64,000 nucleotides of DNA from Nitrospira sp. (GTDB taxonomy: Bacteria > Nitrospirota > Nitrospiria > Nitrospirales > Nitrospiraceae). Under the pieces are notes generated by a model, which was not told the origin of the DNA, ran no database searches, and worked only from the letters and a program-made list of their open reading frames with translations. Location: NCBI GenBank assembly GCA_024998625.1, contig JACOEL010000004.1, positions 225,829 to 289,828 of the forward strand, written 5' to 3'. Below are positions 36,016 to 44,782 of this stretch, one piece after another (position 1 is the first letter of the stretch; each line of letters begins with the position of its first letter). A program made the translations under genes and the position numbers.

Positions 36016-36505
36016 CGGTTTGACGAAGCCTTCCGGCTTGATAGTCGGTTTGCCTGCCCGTCTTTATCGCCACCCCCTCAACCGTTCACAGCTGAACACC
36101 GTTCCATCCTGGTGAGATATCTTGCGTCACGCCGCCTAATTATTGAGCACATTGCGGGTATTCCTACGCAGCCATTGCCTGCGGATGTCTGTCCACATGG
36201 TTGCGCACAGTTCGTCCACAGTTCTTGTGGACAGGGAAGAACGATGCCACTCAGTTGAGATCGCCGGTTCCTCACGTCAATCCTGAACGATCGATCCACT
36301 GCCTGCTGAACACGTGTCTCTGTGCGAGCTTGGAGGGAATCAACTCCGTCGGCCTGCGCCCCGCGTGGTTATGCCTCTTGCTCATCGATTGAAGAGGTGG
36401 CTCTGTACAGGAAAGGTACGCTTGCTTCTCCGCTCGCTGAAATTTGTCATGGCCCGATACATTTTCTCTTGCGGTTGAGGTTGCGATTGTACGACCATCA
36501 CGCCC
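36016..36505 (+). other. Non-coding stretch with two inverted repeats
   Basis: About 490 bp between the chemosensory operon and a membrane-protein gene. It holds GTTCA-CAGC-TGAAC near 36085 and the TGTCCACA-rich cluster listed separately. No gene, tRNA or clear promoter was recognised; short frames here have no domains. Confidence 0.5.
36191..36232. repeat. Cluster of DnaA-box-like GTCCACA motifs with a 7-bp inverted repeat
   Basis: GTCCACA occurs at 36191 and 36214 and, inverted, as TGTGGAC at 36226-36232. The last two form a perfect hairpin around GTTCT. The nonamers CTGTCCACA, TCGTCCACA and the inverted copy each match 7 of 9 bases of the E. coli DnaA box TTATCCACA. No dnaA or dnaN lies nearby, so an origin is not claimed. 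Confidence 0.35.
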
Positions 36506-37030
36506 ATGGCAAAACTGGTCTCTCTCAAGCAGCAGGAAGGGCACGACGCGCGGGCGACGGCCTACATCAAAGCGTACATGTTATTTCCGGCCGGCATCCT
36601 CGGCCTGCTTTCCATGATCGGCGGGGTCGGCGGGCTCGGATATCAGCTCATCGCCACCGACACCTACACGTGGTGGACATTTCTCCAGAGTTCCGGGTTA
36701 TTGCTGCTGGGTGGGGTGCTCGGGTGGCTGCAGACGACGTACCACCGGTGGATCTTGAGCAATCGCCCGGAGGTATTTGCGGCGCGCATGCGGCAGCCGA
36801 CGGTGGGTAAGAGCGGTAAACCCAAACGGGAGAGTGCGGCAAGTCAGGAGCAAGCCAGCGGGTCGCCATGGGTTCCGGGCGCCTATATGGTCGGCCTGGC
36901 GTTATTGCTTGCGGGATCAATGGTCAGCATGCTCTATGGCGCGGTTCATCCGATCGCGGCCTGTTTCCTGCCCTGGGCAGGATTTTTCTGGGCCAAGCTG
37001 TTCTTCTGGAAGTCGATGCTGAAGAACTGA
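36506..37030 (+). CDS. Uncharacterised integral membrane protein, 174 aa
   Basis: Two pairs of TM helices: about 25-50 and 60-80 (LLGGVLGWLQTTYHRW), then, after a charged and Ser/Gln-rich cytoplasmic-looking loop (about 92-125), 130-150 and 152-170. A short soluble N-terminus, AKLVSLKQQEGHDARATAYIKAY. No family was recognised. It converges on lpxD with only 17 bp between the two stop codons. Confidence 0.7.
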   Translation: MAKLVSLKQQEGHDARATAYIKAYMLFPAGILGLLSMIGGVGGLGYQLIATDTYTWWTFLQSSGLLLLGGVLGWLQTTYHRWILSNRPEVFAARMRQPTVGKSGKPKRESAASQEQASGSPWVPGAYMVGLALLLAGSMVSMLYGAVHPIAACFLPWAGFFWAKLFFWKSMLKN

Positions 37031-37047
37031 CGATCCGGCGCCGCCGG

Positions 37048-38130
37048 CTATTTGCGACGGGGTGTGCGGGATTTGGCGGGAGCCTGACGGACCTGCTCCA
37101 ACTTTGCGAGTCGCTCTTCCAACTCGCGGACGCGCTGGCGTAATTCCGGCAACTGTGGAATCACCGCCTGGGCCTTTAGAAACGTGGCATGGGCCATCAC
37201 CGGTGCGCCGGAGACGATCTGATTGGCCTCCAAGCTTCGCGTCACGCCGGATTTAGCCGCAATCATCACCTGATCGCCGATCTGCAAATGGTCGGCGAGG
37301 CCGGCCTGCCCACCCACCATCACATACTTTCCCAGTGTCGTACTCCCCGCGATACCGACTTGCGCGACGAGAATATTGTGCTCACCCACCACCACGTTGT
37401 GGGCGATCTGCACGAGGTTATCGATTTTTGTCCCGCGCTTGATGACGGTATTGCCGAACGTCGCGCGATCGACGCTCACATTGGAGCCCAGTTCCACGTC
37501 ATCTTCGATGAGCACGCCGCCTAATTGCGGAATTTTTTGGTGACGTCCCTGATACTGGACGTAGCCGAATCCGTCACTGCCGATCACCGTGCCGCTGTGC
37601 ACGATCACGCGGGCTCCGAGACGGCAGCCTTCACGAACCACCACGTTGGGGTAGAGGAGGGCATCATCACCGATGACGCTATCGTCGCCGATAAAGACCC
37701 CAGGATAGAGGGTTGCCCGCGCGCCGATGGAGACGCGGTCTCCGAGGGTGACGCCCGGCCAAATCGACACATCCGCGCCGATCGTCACGTCCTCGCCGCG
37801 GGTGATGCCCTGGGCGATACCGCGGCTGCGGGTCGGTCGCGCAAAAAACTGTTGAGCGGCCCGTGCAAAGGCGTACGCAGGATTGTCCACCACGAGCTGC
37901 GGAGACGGGCAATTAGTCAGGCGACGCCCTACGAGCAGGGCCCCGATGGCGGTGGTCTGTGGAGATTTCAGATTGCGTTCCGAAGTCAGGAAAGCGAGGT
38001 CCCTCGGCCCGGCCTCCTCCAGGCTTGCCACACCGGTGACGGTCGCATCCGGTGAACCGACCAGCTCTCCTCCGATATAGCTGTGGAGTTCCCGGAGCGT
38101 CAGCGGCGTGCGTCTCGGTGCGGTCGTCAT
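37048..38130 (-). CDS. lpxD: UDP-3-O-(3-hydroxyacyl)glucosamine N-acyltransferase
   Basis: Third step of lipid A synthesis, acyl-ACP dependent. The N-terminal uridine-binding domain (LRELHSYIGGELVGSPDATVTGVASLEEAGPRDLAFL) is followed by a left-handed beta-helix of hexapeptide repeats and the catalytic region VQIAHNVVVGEHNILVAQVGIAGSTTLG. The C-terminal helix is coiled-coil-like (LRQRVRELEERLAKLEQVR). 360 residues, normal. It lies 4 bp after the ACP gene, its likely acyl donor carrier. Confidence 0.95.
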   Translation of the reverse strand: MTTAPRRTPLTLRELHSYIGGELVGSPDATVTGVASLEEAGPRDLAFLTSERNLKSPQTTAIGALLVGRRLTNCPSPQLVVDNPAYAFARAAQQFFARPTRSRGIAQGITRGEDVTIGADVSIWPGVTLGDRVSIGARATLYPGVFIGDDSVIGDDALLYPNVVVREGCRLGARVIVHSGTVIGSDGFGYVQYQGRHQKIPQLGGVLIEDDVELGSNVSVDRATFGNTVIKRGTKIDNLVQIAHNVVVGEHNILVAQVGIAGSTTLGKYVMVGGQAGLADHLQIGDQVMIAAKSGVTRSLEANQIVSGAPVMAHATFLKAQAVIPQLPELRQRVRELEERLAKLEQVRQAPAKSRTPRRK

Positions 38131-38134
38131 AGGG

Positions 38135-38464
38135 CTAGGCCTTCTTGCTCTTGGTAGAACGCTTGGCGGCGGGTGCTTTCGCGACGGCTTTCGCCGGTAT
38201 CTTCGCGGGAGCCTTCAGAGGGGCGACGCGGCCCTGTACATAGGCGATCACCTGGCCGACAGTGGTCAGTCCGACGAGGTCTTGGTCGGGGATCTGGATA
38301 TTAAAGACTTCCTCGATTCGATAGAGCATTTCGATTACTGCCATCGAATCCAAACCCAGGTCGTCCCGCAGGTGATGGGTGGTCTGAATCGACGCCGCAT
38401 CCCGCTTGAGATAGTCCGCCAGGGCCTGAATGATCTTGTCGGAAACGTCTGAAGTCTTAGCCAT
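38135..38464 (-). CDS. Acyl carrier protein with Lys/Ala/Pro-rich C-terminal tail
   Basis: Residues 1-79 are a standard ACP with the phosphopantetheine serine S40 in DDLGLDSMAVIEM. After residue 80 a tail of about 30 residues, rich in Lys, Ala and Pro (for example AKAVAKAPAAKRSTKSKKA), replaces the normal acidic end. The ATG at 38464 has AAGGAA upstream; the longer frame to 38494 is not needed. It lies between fabF and lpxD on the minus strand, which suggests a carrier dedicated to envelope lipid synthesis. The basic tail is unusual for the otherwise acidic ACP family. Confidence 0.9.
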   Translation of the reverse strand: MAKTSDVSDKIIQALADYLKRDAASIQTTHHLRDDLGLDSMAVIEMLYRIEEVFNIQIPDQDLVGLTTVGQVIAYVQGRVAPLKAPAKIPAKAVAKAPAAKRSTKSKKA

Positions 38465-38526
38465 AACCGGTTCCTTCGTTCCTTGCCGGCACATCGCCCG
38501 TGCACGAATGTCGTCGCCCGACGAGG

Positions 38527-39783
38527 TCAGGTCGACAGAGATTTTACAACGACCGCGGCATTGTTACTGCCGAAACCGAACGCGTTGATCAGCGCGACCT
38601 TGGTTTTGCGGGTTTGCGGTTGCGCAGACAGCCCCGCGAGGGCGCAGGCCGGATCCGGATCGTCGAGGTTGAGCGTCGGGTGGATCTGCCCGCTGGTGAG
38701 AGTGAGGGCGGAGACGATCCCGGCCAGCGATCCGGCGGCACCCAGCGTATGACCCACGAGTGACTTCGTGGCGCTCACTGCCAGCTTATCCGCCCGGGAT
38801 TTGAACAAGAGACGAATGGCCTTCACCTCGACCGCATCACCCACCGTCGTGGAGGTCGCATGCGCATTGATGTAATCGACTTGCGCCGGCGTGACCCCTG
38901 CGTCTTTCAAAGCCAGACGCATCGTGATCGCCACCTCTTCGCCGTCCTCGCGCGGGATCACCATATGATGGGCTTCGCTGGTGGCGGCGTAGCCGGCCAC
39001 TTCCGCGTACATCCGGGCCTTGCGTTTCTTGGCGTGGGTGAGCGATTCGAGAATCAGCGCGCCGGCGCCTTCACCCATGACAAAGCCATCCCGCCCTCGA
39101 TCGAAGGGCCGTGAGGCCCGTTCAGGCATATCGTTATACTTGGTCGAAAGGGCGCGCAGCGAGCAAAATCCCGCAAAGACCAGGGGGGTGATACTGGCAT
39201 CGGCGCCGACGACGATCACGGCGTCCGCCGTCCCGGCGCGTATGGCATGCATCGCCTGTCCAAGGGCATGGGCGCTCGATGAGCAAGCCGTGGAAATCGT
39301 CAGGTTGGGTCCTTTGGCGCCATAGGCCATGGCCACGATGCCGGAAGCCGAATTCAGTGTAATGACCGGAATAAAGTTGGGATGCACCCGGTGCGGGCGT
39401 TTCTGTTCATACAGTTGCGTGATTTCCCGTTCGCCCATCACCATGCCGCCCATGCCGGCTCCGACGATGACCCCGACCCGGTGCGGCTCTTCCCGCTCCA
39501 TGCGGAAGTCGGCATCCGCCAGTGCTTCCTTGGCGGCCACGAGGGCGAACTGCGCATAGCGGTCTACCCGGTCACCCTGGCCGGCCGGGAGATATTGCTC
39601 GAGCGAGAATCCGGGAATGCGTCCGGCCACGCGCGATCGATACCCTTCCAGCGGGAACGGGTCGAAGGAGGGAATGGCCGAAATCCCGGACCGGCCTTCC
39701 AAGGCCGCTTTCCAGAACTGCGGCACCCCGATGCCGATGGGGGAGACGACTCCCAGACCTGTGATGACGACTTTCGTCGACAT
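38527..39783 (-). CDS. fabF: Beta-ketoacyl-ACP synthase II
   Basis: Condensing enzyme of fatty acid elongation, 418 residues. Catalytic triad visible: C167 in ISTACSSSAHALG, a His in DYINAHATSTTVGD and a His in KSLVGHTLGAAGSL. It starts MSTKVVITGLGVVSPIG with no leader. Transcribed with ACP and lpxD (gaps of 62 and 4 bp). A secondary-metabolite KAS is possible, but the neighbours favour a housekeeping or envelope role. Confidence 0.93.
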   Translation of the reverse strand: MSTKVVITGLGVVSPIGIGVPQFWKAALEGRSGISAIPSFDPFPLEGYRSRVAGRIPGFSLEQYLPAGQGDRVDRYAQFALVAAKEALADADFRMEREEPHRVGVIVGAGMGGMVMGEREITQLYEQKRPHRVHPNFIPVITLNSASGIVAMAYGAKGPNLTISTACSSSAHALGQAMHAIRAGTADAVIVVGADASITPLVFAGFCSLRALSTKYNDMPERASRPFDRGRDGFVMGEGAGALILESLTHAKKRKARMYAEVAGYAATSEAHHMVIPREDGEEVAITMRLALKDAGVTPAQVDYINAHATSTTVGDAVEVKAIRLLFKSRADKLAVSATKSLVGHTLGAAGSLAGIVSALTLTSGQIHPTLNLDDPDPACALAGLSAQPQTRKTKVALINAFGFGSNNAAVVVKSLST

Positions 39784-39934
39784 AGAACCCTTTCACTGCT
39801 TGCCGGTGATGCCTTGTGCGGCCTGTCTACTTACCGTACGGTGGCGCCACAGTCAATGCTGCACGCATGGGGCGCCATCGAGTGATGGTGCGACGATTGC
39901 GTCGCGTGCGCCGCTGGACTATTTCAGCACCCTC

Positions 39935-41026
39935 TTAGTAACGCACTTTTAGGAGCAGATAAAAGCCAAACGTGAGAAATACCAGATTGGCCATCCAGCC
40001 TGCCAGCATCGGCGAGAGTGCCCCGCCGCGGCCCAGCGCAATCGCCACGGAATGAGTCGACCAATAAAAGAATCCCACCGCCATGGCCTGTCCGATGCCC
40101 ATGGCCATGCCACTGCCGCGCACGCCGGTACGCCGGAGGCTCAAGGCAATGCCGACGACCACCATAATAAAGGTCACGCAGGGGAAGGCGATCCGGCCAT
40201 AATAATCGGTCAGCAGGCGTGGAAGGATGGTGCCTCCCAGATGCAGCCGATCGACATAGGCGCGAATCTCCCGCAGCGTCATCGTTTCCGAGTCCAACTC
40301 CAGCCAGGTCGTGAAGTCGTCGGGAATTTGCGCGAGCGGCAGAGGCTCGGTCTGAAAGCTGTTCACCGACACCGTGCCATCCTGTCGGAACGAGCGCCGG
40401 ATGCCGTCTTCCAGGACCCACCCCTGCGGCGAATACACTGCCCGCTGCGCCTCCGCAATCTGCTCCAGCTCGAACGTGGGGCTCAAGCGATAGAGGCGGA
40501 TCTTTCGTAACACGGCTCCGTCCGGGTCGATGGTGTCGATGTTCATCAGGGTTTGGCCGCCCAGGCTGACCCAGGGCTGTGCCGCTTTCACCGAGACCGG
40601 CAATGCTCGTTTTTCGATCCGGGTCGTTTTGATTTGCTCGGCCATGGCGAGGGCGAGGGGAATGACGGTTGAACTGAAGAGGAACAGGACCATCGCCAGC
40701 ACCGTACCGAGAAACAGGAACGGGGAGGTGATCCAATAGAGACTGATGCCGCAACTGCGCATCGCAGTGATTTCATGGCTGCGCGACAACAGGCCGATCG
40801 TAAGCAGGGTCGCCATCAGGACCGCCAGCGGTGCGATCTGGTACGAAATAGCGGGCATCTTGAGGACGAAGTAGGCCAGCACATCGAGGGCATGGGCGTC
40901 GTACCGCAGGAAGCGGCGCACCTTCTCGAAGAAGTCGATGACGAGGTAAATCGTCATGAGCCCGGCGAAGCACATGCCGAAGATCTTCACGTACTCGCGC
41001 AGCATATAGCGAAACAGAATGTTCAT
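39935..41026 (-). CDS. lptG: LPS export ABC transporter permease LptG
   Basis: One of the two permeases that lift LPS from the inner membrane to the Lpt bridge. TM helices at the N-terminus (LLREYVKIFGMCFAGLMTIYLVIDFFEKV), a periplasmic beta-jellyroll in the middle, and three C-terminal TM helices starting at PRLLTDYYGRIAFPCVTFIMVVVG. 363 residues. It follows lptF by 3 bp on the minus strand. Confidence 0.93.
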   Translation of the reverse strand: MNILFRYMLREYVKIFGMCFAGLMTIYLVIDFFEKVRRFLRYDAHALDVLAYFVLKMPAISYQIAPLAVLMATLLTIGLLSRSHEITAMRSCGISLYWITSPFLFLGTVLAMVLFLFSSTVIPLALAMAEQIKTTRIEKRALPVSVKAAQPWVSLGGQTLMNIDTIDPDGAVLRKIRLYRLSPTFELEQIAEAQRAVYSPQGWVLEDGIRRSFRQDGTVSVNSFQTEPLPLAQIPDDFTTWLELDSETMTLREIRAYVDRLHLGGTILPRLLTDYYGRIAFPCVTFIMVVVGIALSLRRTGVRGSGMAMGIGQAMAVGFFYWSTHSVAIALGRGGALSPMLAGWMANLVFLTFGFYLLLKVRY

Positions 41027-41029
41027 AGG

Positions 41030-42115
41030 CTATTGGCGGCTTACCCGATAGAACCACAGAATGGTGACCACGGTGAAGATCACGTTGGGTAGCCAGGCGC
41101 CGGCGAACGGGGAAATCCACAGGGTGGTGACCAGGAACTCGCAAGCCACATTGAGGACGTAGTAGGCGATGACCACCAGCACGCCCACCGCAAACCCGCC
41201 GATGCTGCCCGAACGTTTGGACACGATGCCGACCGGAACGCCCAGGATACAGAACACCAGCGAGGCCGCCGGGAAGGCCAGGTCCTTATAATATTCCATC
41301 AAACGCCGCAACGCGTTGGTATCCGTCCAGCCGGTGCTCTCCAGTTTGGCGCGAATGACGTCGATCGGCGTGCGTTCCTCCGCGCCGTATAGGCTCGCGC
41401 TCAAGCTCAGCTTCAAGTCGTACGACGTAAACGAAATCTTCTGATACTCCTCCGGATTCTGGGGGCGACTATGGATGACGCCATTCATCAGGCGGAGCGC
41501 CACCTGGCTGCTGGCCGGATCGGTCATGACCTGATACTGCTGGGCCACGATGATGCGTGGATCGGCCGGGTTGCGTTCATCGGCCACGAAAATGCCCCGG
41601 TTGTCCTGTCCCTCCTGGGCATCTGGTACGTAGATCGTCATCTTGGGAATGGCTTCATTAAAGACGCCGCGATCGAGTTCCAGCACGAGTTCATCGCGCA
41701 ACAGGTTCAGCGCCACCTTCTTGAGATTGACGTTACTCCAGGGCTGCCCGTATTGCGCCATCACCAACGTCAGGCCGCAGACCAGCGCGGCGAAAATAAA
41801 GACCGACTGGGACAAACGCAGGAGGCTGAAGCCGGCGGCCCGCATTGCCACGAGTTCCTTATCGAGGGATAACCGGCCGAAGGCCGTAATGGTGGCAATG
41901 ATGCCTGCAATGGGCAGGGTGAGGACCAGAAACGATGGCAGCAAGTGGGCGAACACTTTCAGAACCGAGAGAAAGCCGATCCCCTTCGTCACCAGCAGTT
42001 CCACCAGTCGCAACAGCTCTTTCGTGAGCATCACGAAGCAGAGCGCAGCCAGGCTGATGCCGAACGGAGAGAAGAGTTCGCGGAAAATATAGCGATCGAG
42101 GATGGTGTGCAGCAC
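41030..42115 (-). CDS. lptF: LPS export ABC transporter permease LptF
   Basis: Partner permease of LptG, 361 residues. It begins LDRYIFRELFSPFGISLAALCFVML, has the conserved ELVAMRAAGFS cytoplasmic coupling segment, a periplasmic jellyroll, and C-terminal helices with FPAASLVFCILGVPVG. First gene after the strong promoter at 42157-42185. Confidence 0.93.
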   Translation of the reverse strand: MLHTILDRYIFRELFSPFGISLAALCFVMLTKELLRLVELLVTKGIGFLSVLKVFAHLLPSFLVLTLPIAGIIATITAFGRLSLDKELVAMRAAGFSLLRLSQSVFIFAALVCGLTLVMAQYGQPWSNVNLKKVALNLLRDELVLELDRGVFNEAIPKMTIYVPDAQEGQDNRGIFVADERNPADPRIIVAQQYQVMTDPASSQVALRLMNGVIHSRPQNPEEYQKISFTSYDLKLSLSASLYGAEERTPIDVIRAKLESTGWTDTNALRRLMEYYKDLAFPAASLVFCILGVPVGIVSKRSGSIGGFAVGVLVVIAYYVLNVACEFLVTTLWISPFAGAWLPNVIFTVVTILWFYRVSRQ

Positions 42116-42156
42116 GAGGGCGGTCGAAATCCTACATCGGAGACTTGGGTTGCCGC

Positions 42157-42185
42157 ACTATAGAAGAGTCGACGGAGCTTGTAAA
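42157..42185 (-). promoter_or_regulatory. Sigma70-like promoter of lptFG
   Basis: Read on the minus strand: -35 TTTACA (42185-42180), a 17-bp spacer and -10 TATAGT (42162-42157), about 42 bp upstream of the lptF start. Two near-consensus hexamers at ideal spacing. Confidence 0.8.
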
Positions 42186-42425
42186 CAGATCTGAGAGCCA
42201 TTCTCGAAACTTCCCGCTTGACAAGCTTTGCACCCCATGGTACATCGCTGCGCACTTTTCAGTAGGTCACGATGGTTTGGGTTGAATATTGTCTCAACGC
42301 CTCGCAAGAGCTTCCACGCTCCTCGGTGTTATTTCTCCTTTTATCGTCATCATTACCATGCCATGCGACTCAGCCGGCGAGCTGATGCGCTCATTATGTC
42401 TGTGCGTTGAGAAAGGGAGGACCGT

Positions 42426-42644
42426 ATGAAGACCAAGGGGACAGTGAAATGGTTCAACGATCGTAAGGGGTTCGGGTTTATCCGGCTCGATGGCGGAGAC
42501 GATGTCTTCGTGCATTATTCCGCGCTGCAAGGCGAGGGATTCAAGACGTTGAAAGAGGGTGAGAATGTCGAGTTCGACATCGTACAGGGAGCCAAGGGAC
42601 CGCAAGCGGCGAACGTATTGAAGGACCTCGCGCCGGCCTCCTGA
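42426..42644 (+). CDS. Cold-shock domain protein, CspA family
   Basis: 72-residue single-stranded nucleic-acid-binding protein. RNP1 is KGFGFI and RNP2 is VFVHYSAL; it starts [11 protein letters not shown]. The ribosome binding site GGGAGG lies 5 bases before the ATG. A long gene-free leader of over 200 bp precedes it, as is usual for csp genes. A strong hairpin follows the stop codon. Monocistronic. Confidence 0.95.
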   Translation: MKTKGTVKWFNDRKGFGFIRLDGGDDVFVHYSALQGEGFKTLKEGENVEFDIVQGAKGPQAANVLKDLAPAS

Positions 42645-42663
42645 TCGCCGGGCATCGTAATCC

Positions 42664-42692
42664 GCGGCCCCTCCGTTTTCCGGAGGGGCCGC
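42664..42692 (+). terminator. Hairpin terminator after the csp gene
   Basis: A 12-bp perfect stem: GGCCCCTCCG (42666-42675) with CGGAGGGGCC (42681-42690), extended by two more pairs, loop TTTTC. The following T-run is short (GGTTTG), so termination may be partial. Confidence 0.75.
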
Positions 42693-42819
42693 CGGTTTGC
42701 CCCCGATGATTTCGTCCGCTCTGGGTGCCGCGTTCGCGGTGTTGCTCTTTTATCCATTTGTTTGACAAAGAAAAGGCAGACTGTTAGCGTTGACTCTCAA
42801 CGTCGGGTGAGGAGTCTTC

Positions 42820-44727
42820 TTGGCTGTCGATCGCCGAACAGTTCTCCAAAACGCGCAGCTCTTTGCCTCCAAGGGGCAGTACGAAGCTGCCATCGCCGAA
42901 TGGCGAAAACTCACCACCGATACCCCGGCCGACGGGACGATTTTCAACTCCATCGGCGACCTCCAGCTGAAACGCAATTCCACACCCGACGCCGTCGCCG
43001 CCTTTCTTCAGGCCGCCGGCGCGTTCCGTTCCGAAGGGTCTGTCCTCAAGGCCATTGCCGCCTATAAAAAAATTCTCAAGGTCGATCCCTCCAAGATCGA
43101 CATCTATCGACACCTCGGCGACTTGAATGCGGAGCGGGGGTTGTTGAGCAGCGCCGTCCAGGATTATTTGACCCTGGGCAAGCACTATTTTAAGGACGGC
43201 CGCAACAAGGAAGCCCTGGAGATCTACCGCAAAATCATGTCACATGATCCGTCGAATCTGGATGCGCAACTGCGCGTGGCGGAACTCTGTGAACAGGAGC
43301 AATTGATCGACGAGGCGATTCGCGTGTATCTCCAGCTCGGGCGGGAGCGTTCCGCCGCGCAGCAGTATGAACAGGCCAATGCCATGTATGCGGCGGTCTT
43401 GCGCCTGAATCCGGAGAACGCCGAAGCCAAAGAAATCATCACCATGATCGAGTCGGGCGGAAGCGCGCCCTCAACTGTGGCACGCGCCGCCAAACCCTCT
43501 GCGGCCGCGGCAAAGCCTGGTGAAGGCAGCGACCTCATGGCTGAAGCGACGCGCCGGATCGAAGAAGGGCAGTACGCCGGCGCCGAAGCCATGTTGACCC
43601 AGCTGCTGAGTCGGGAGCCAGGCAATCCGGAAATTTGCCAACTGCTGGCGCGGCTGCATCTGTTGCAGGGCAATCTGCAAGTGGCGTTGGGTGAATATCG
43701 ATTCCTGGCCGGCGCCGCGCTGCGCGCGCAAGACTATGCCATGGCCGAGTCGTTGATTAACGACTATCTCAAGGTCGAGCCGGCATCCGTACCGATGTTG
43801 GAACTGCTGGGCGAGCTCTATCAGGAAAAAGGGGATGCCGCCACGGCGGCGCAGCATTTCGGCAGAGCCGTGGAGATTTTGCTGGAACATCCGGAACCGG
43901 GCATGCCCACGCTGCCGGCTGAGCTGTTCGAGAAGGTCCAGGCCTTGGCGCCGGGTAGCGCCATTGCCCGCAAGCTCGCGCCGGCGTTCGACCCGAATGC
44001 CTCATCGTCCACCGAACCGGGAGCCACAGAGCCGGAGGAGGTGACACCGGAGCCTGTCGCGATCCAGCTCGAACCAGAGCCACAACCGGCTCCCGTTCCG
44101 GTCATCGCCGCGCCCTCGGCAGACATGTTGTTCAGATTGCAAGACAGTTCGGCTACTCCAGCCGCTCCAGCGCCCCCGACGGCGCCTGTAATGGCTCAGG
44201 TCGCCACGCCGCCTCCGCCCGTTCCGGCTCCGCCCGTTGCCCAAGCCGCGCCCGGCGAGCCTGCTCCAGCGCCCGTTCCTGCCGTGCAACCCGTTTCCCA
44301 GGTGGACGCGGAAACGCAGTACGCGCTGGGCATGGCCTACAAGGACATGGGGTTGATGGAGGAGGCGAAGGAAGAGTTCGTCGCTTCGATGAAGGACTCC
44401 GGGTTCTTCGTCGATTCCTGCCTGATGCTGGGACTCTGCCTCAAGGAGCAGAACCGGTTCGATCAGGCCATTCAATTGCTGGAGAAACTCATCGCCGACT
44501 CGCGCTGCCGGGGAGGCAATGCGCAACTCGTGCGGTATGAACTGGCCATGCTCTATGAGAAGACCGGCGCCCGCGATCGAGCGCTCGCCATGTATCAGTC
44601 CATTCCCACGTTCCACGACGTGCCCCGCCGGGTCGAAGCGCTGCGCATCCTCGGCACCAACGGGGTCGCTCATCCTGAACTTCCGGTTTCCAGTCAGAAT
44701 AGTCCTCTACCTCTAGCGGGCCACTAA
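42820..44727 (+). CDS. Tetratricopeptide-repeat protein with Pro/Ala-rich linker
   Basis: 635-residue soluble protein. TPR helices fill about residues 10-200 (for example AFLQAAGAFRSEGSVLKAIAAYKKILKVDPSKIDIYRHLGDL) and 230-370. A Pro/Ala/Glu-rich linker of about 110 residues comes next, and TPR repeats resume near residue 500 (QYALGMAYKDMGLMEEAKEEF). The start is a TTG with GAGGAG upstream. The function is likely scaffolding; no enzymatic domain. No signal peptide seen. Confidence 0.85.
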   Translation: MAVDRRTVLQNAQLFASKGQYEAAIAEWRKLTTDTPADGTIFNSIGDLQLKRNSTPDAVAAFLQAAGAFRSEGSVLKAIAAYKKILKVDPSKIDIYRHLGDLNAERGLLSSAVQDYLTLGKHYFKDGRNKEALEIYRKIMSHDPSNLDAQLRVAELCEQEQLIDEAIRVYLQLGRERSAAQQYEQANAMYAAVLRLNPENAEAKEIITMIESGGSAPSTVARAAKPSAAAAKPGEGSDLMAEATRRIEEGQYAGAEAMLTQLLSREPGNPEICQLLARLHLLQGNLQVALGEYRFLAGAALRAQDYAMAESLINDYLKVEPASVPMLELLGELYQEKGDAATAAQHFGRAVEILLEHPEPGMPTLPAELFEKVQALAPGSAIARKLAPAFDPNASSSTEPGATEPEEVTPEPVAIQLEPEPQPAPVPVIAAPSADMLFRLQDSSATPAAPAPPTAPVMAQVATPPPPVPAPPVAQAAPGEPAPAPVPAVQPVSQVDAETQYALGMAYKDMGLMEEAKEEFVASMKDSGFFVDSCLMLGLCLKEQNRFDQAIQLLEKLIADSRCRGGNAQLVRYELAMLYEKTGARDRALAMYQSIPTFHDVPRRVEALRILGTNGVAHPELPVSSQNSPLPLAGH

Positions 44728-44782
44728 ACCTCGCATTTCCAAGAAATTCTGTTACTGATGTGCTGATGCGACGGCAGAGTTA

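Noticed and set aside
36191..36232. Replication origin
   Set aside because: DnaA-like boxes match only 7/9, there is no AT-rich unwinding region and no dnaA/dnaN/gidA nearby; kept only as a motif cluster.
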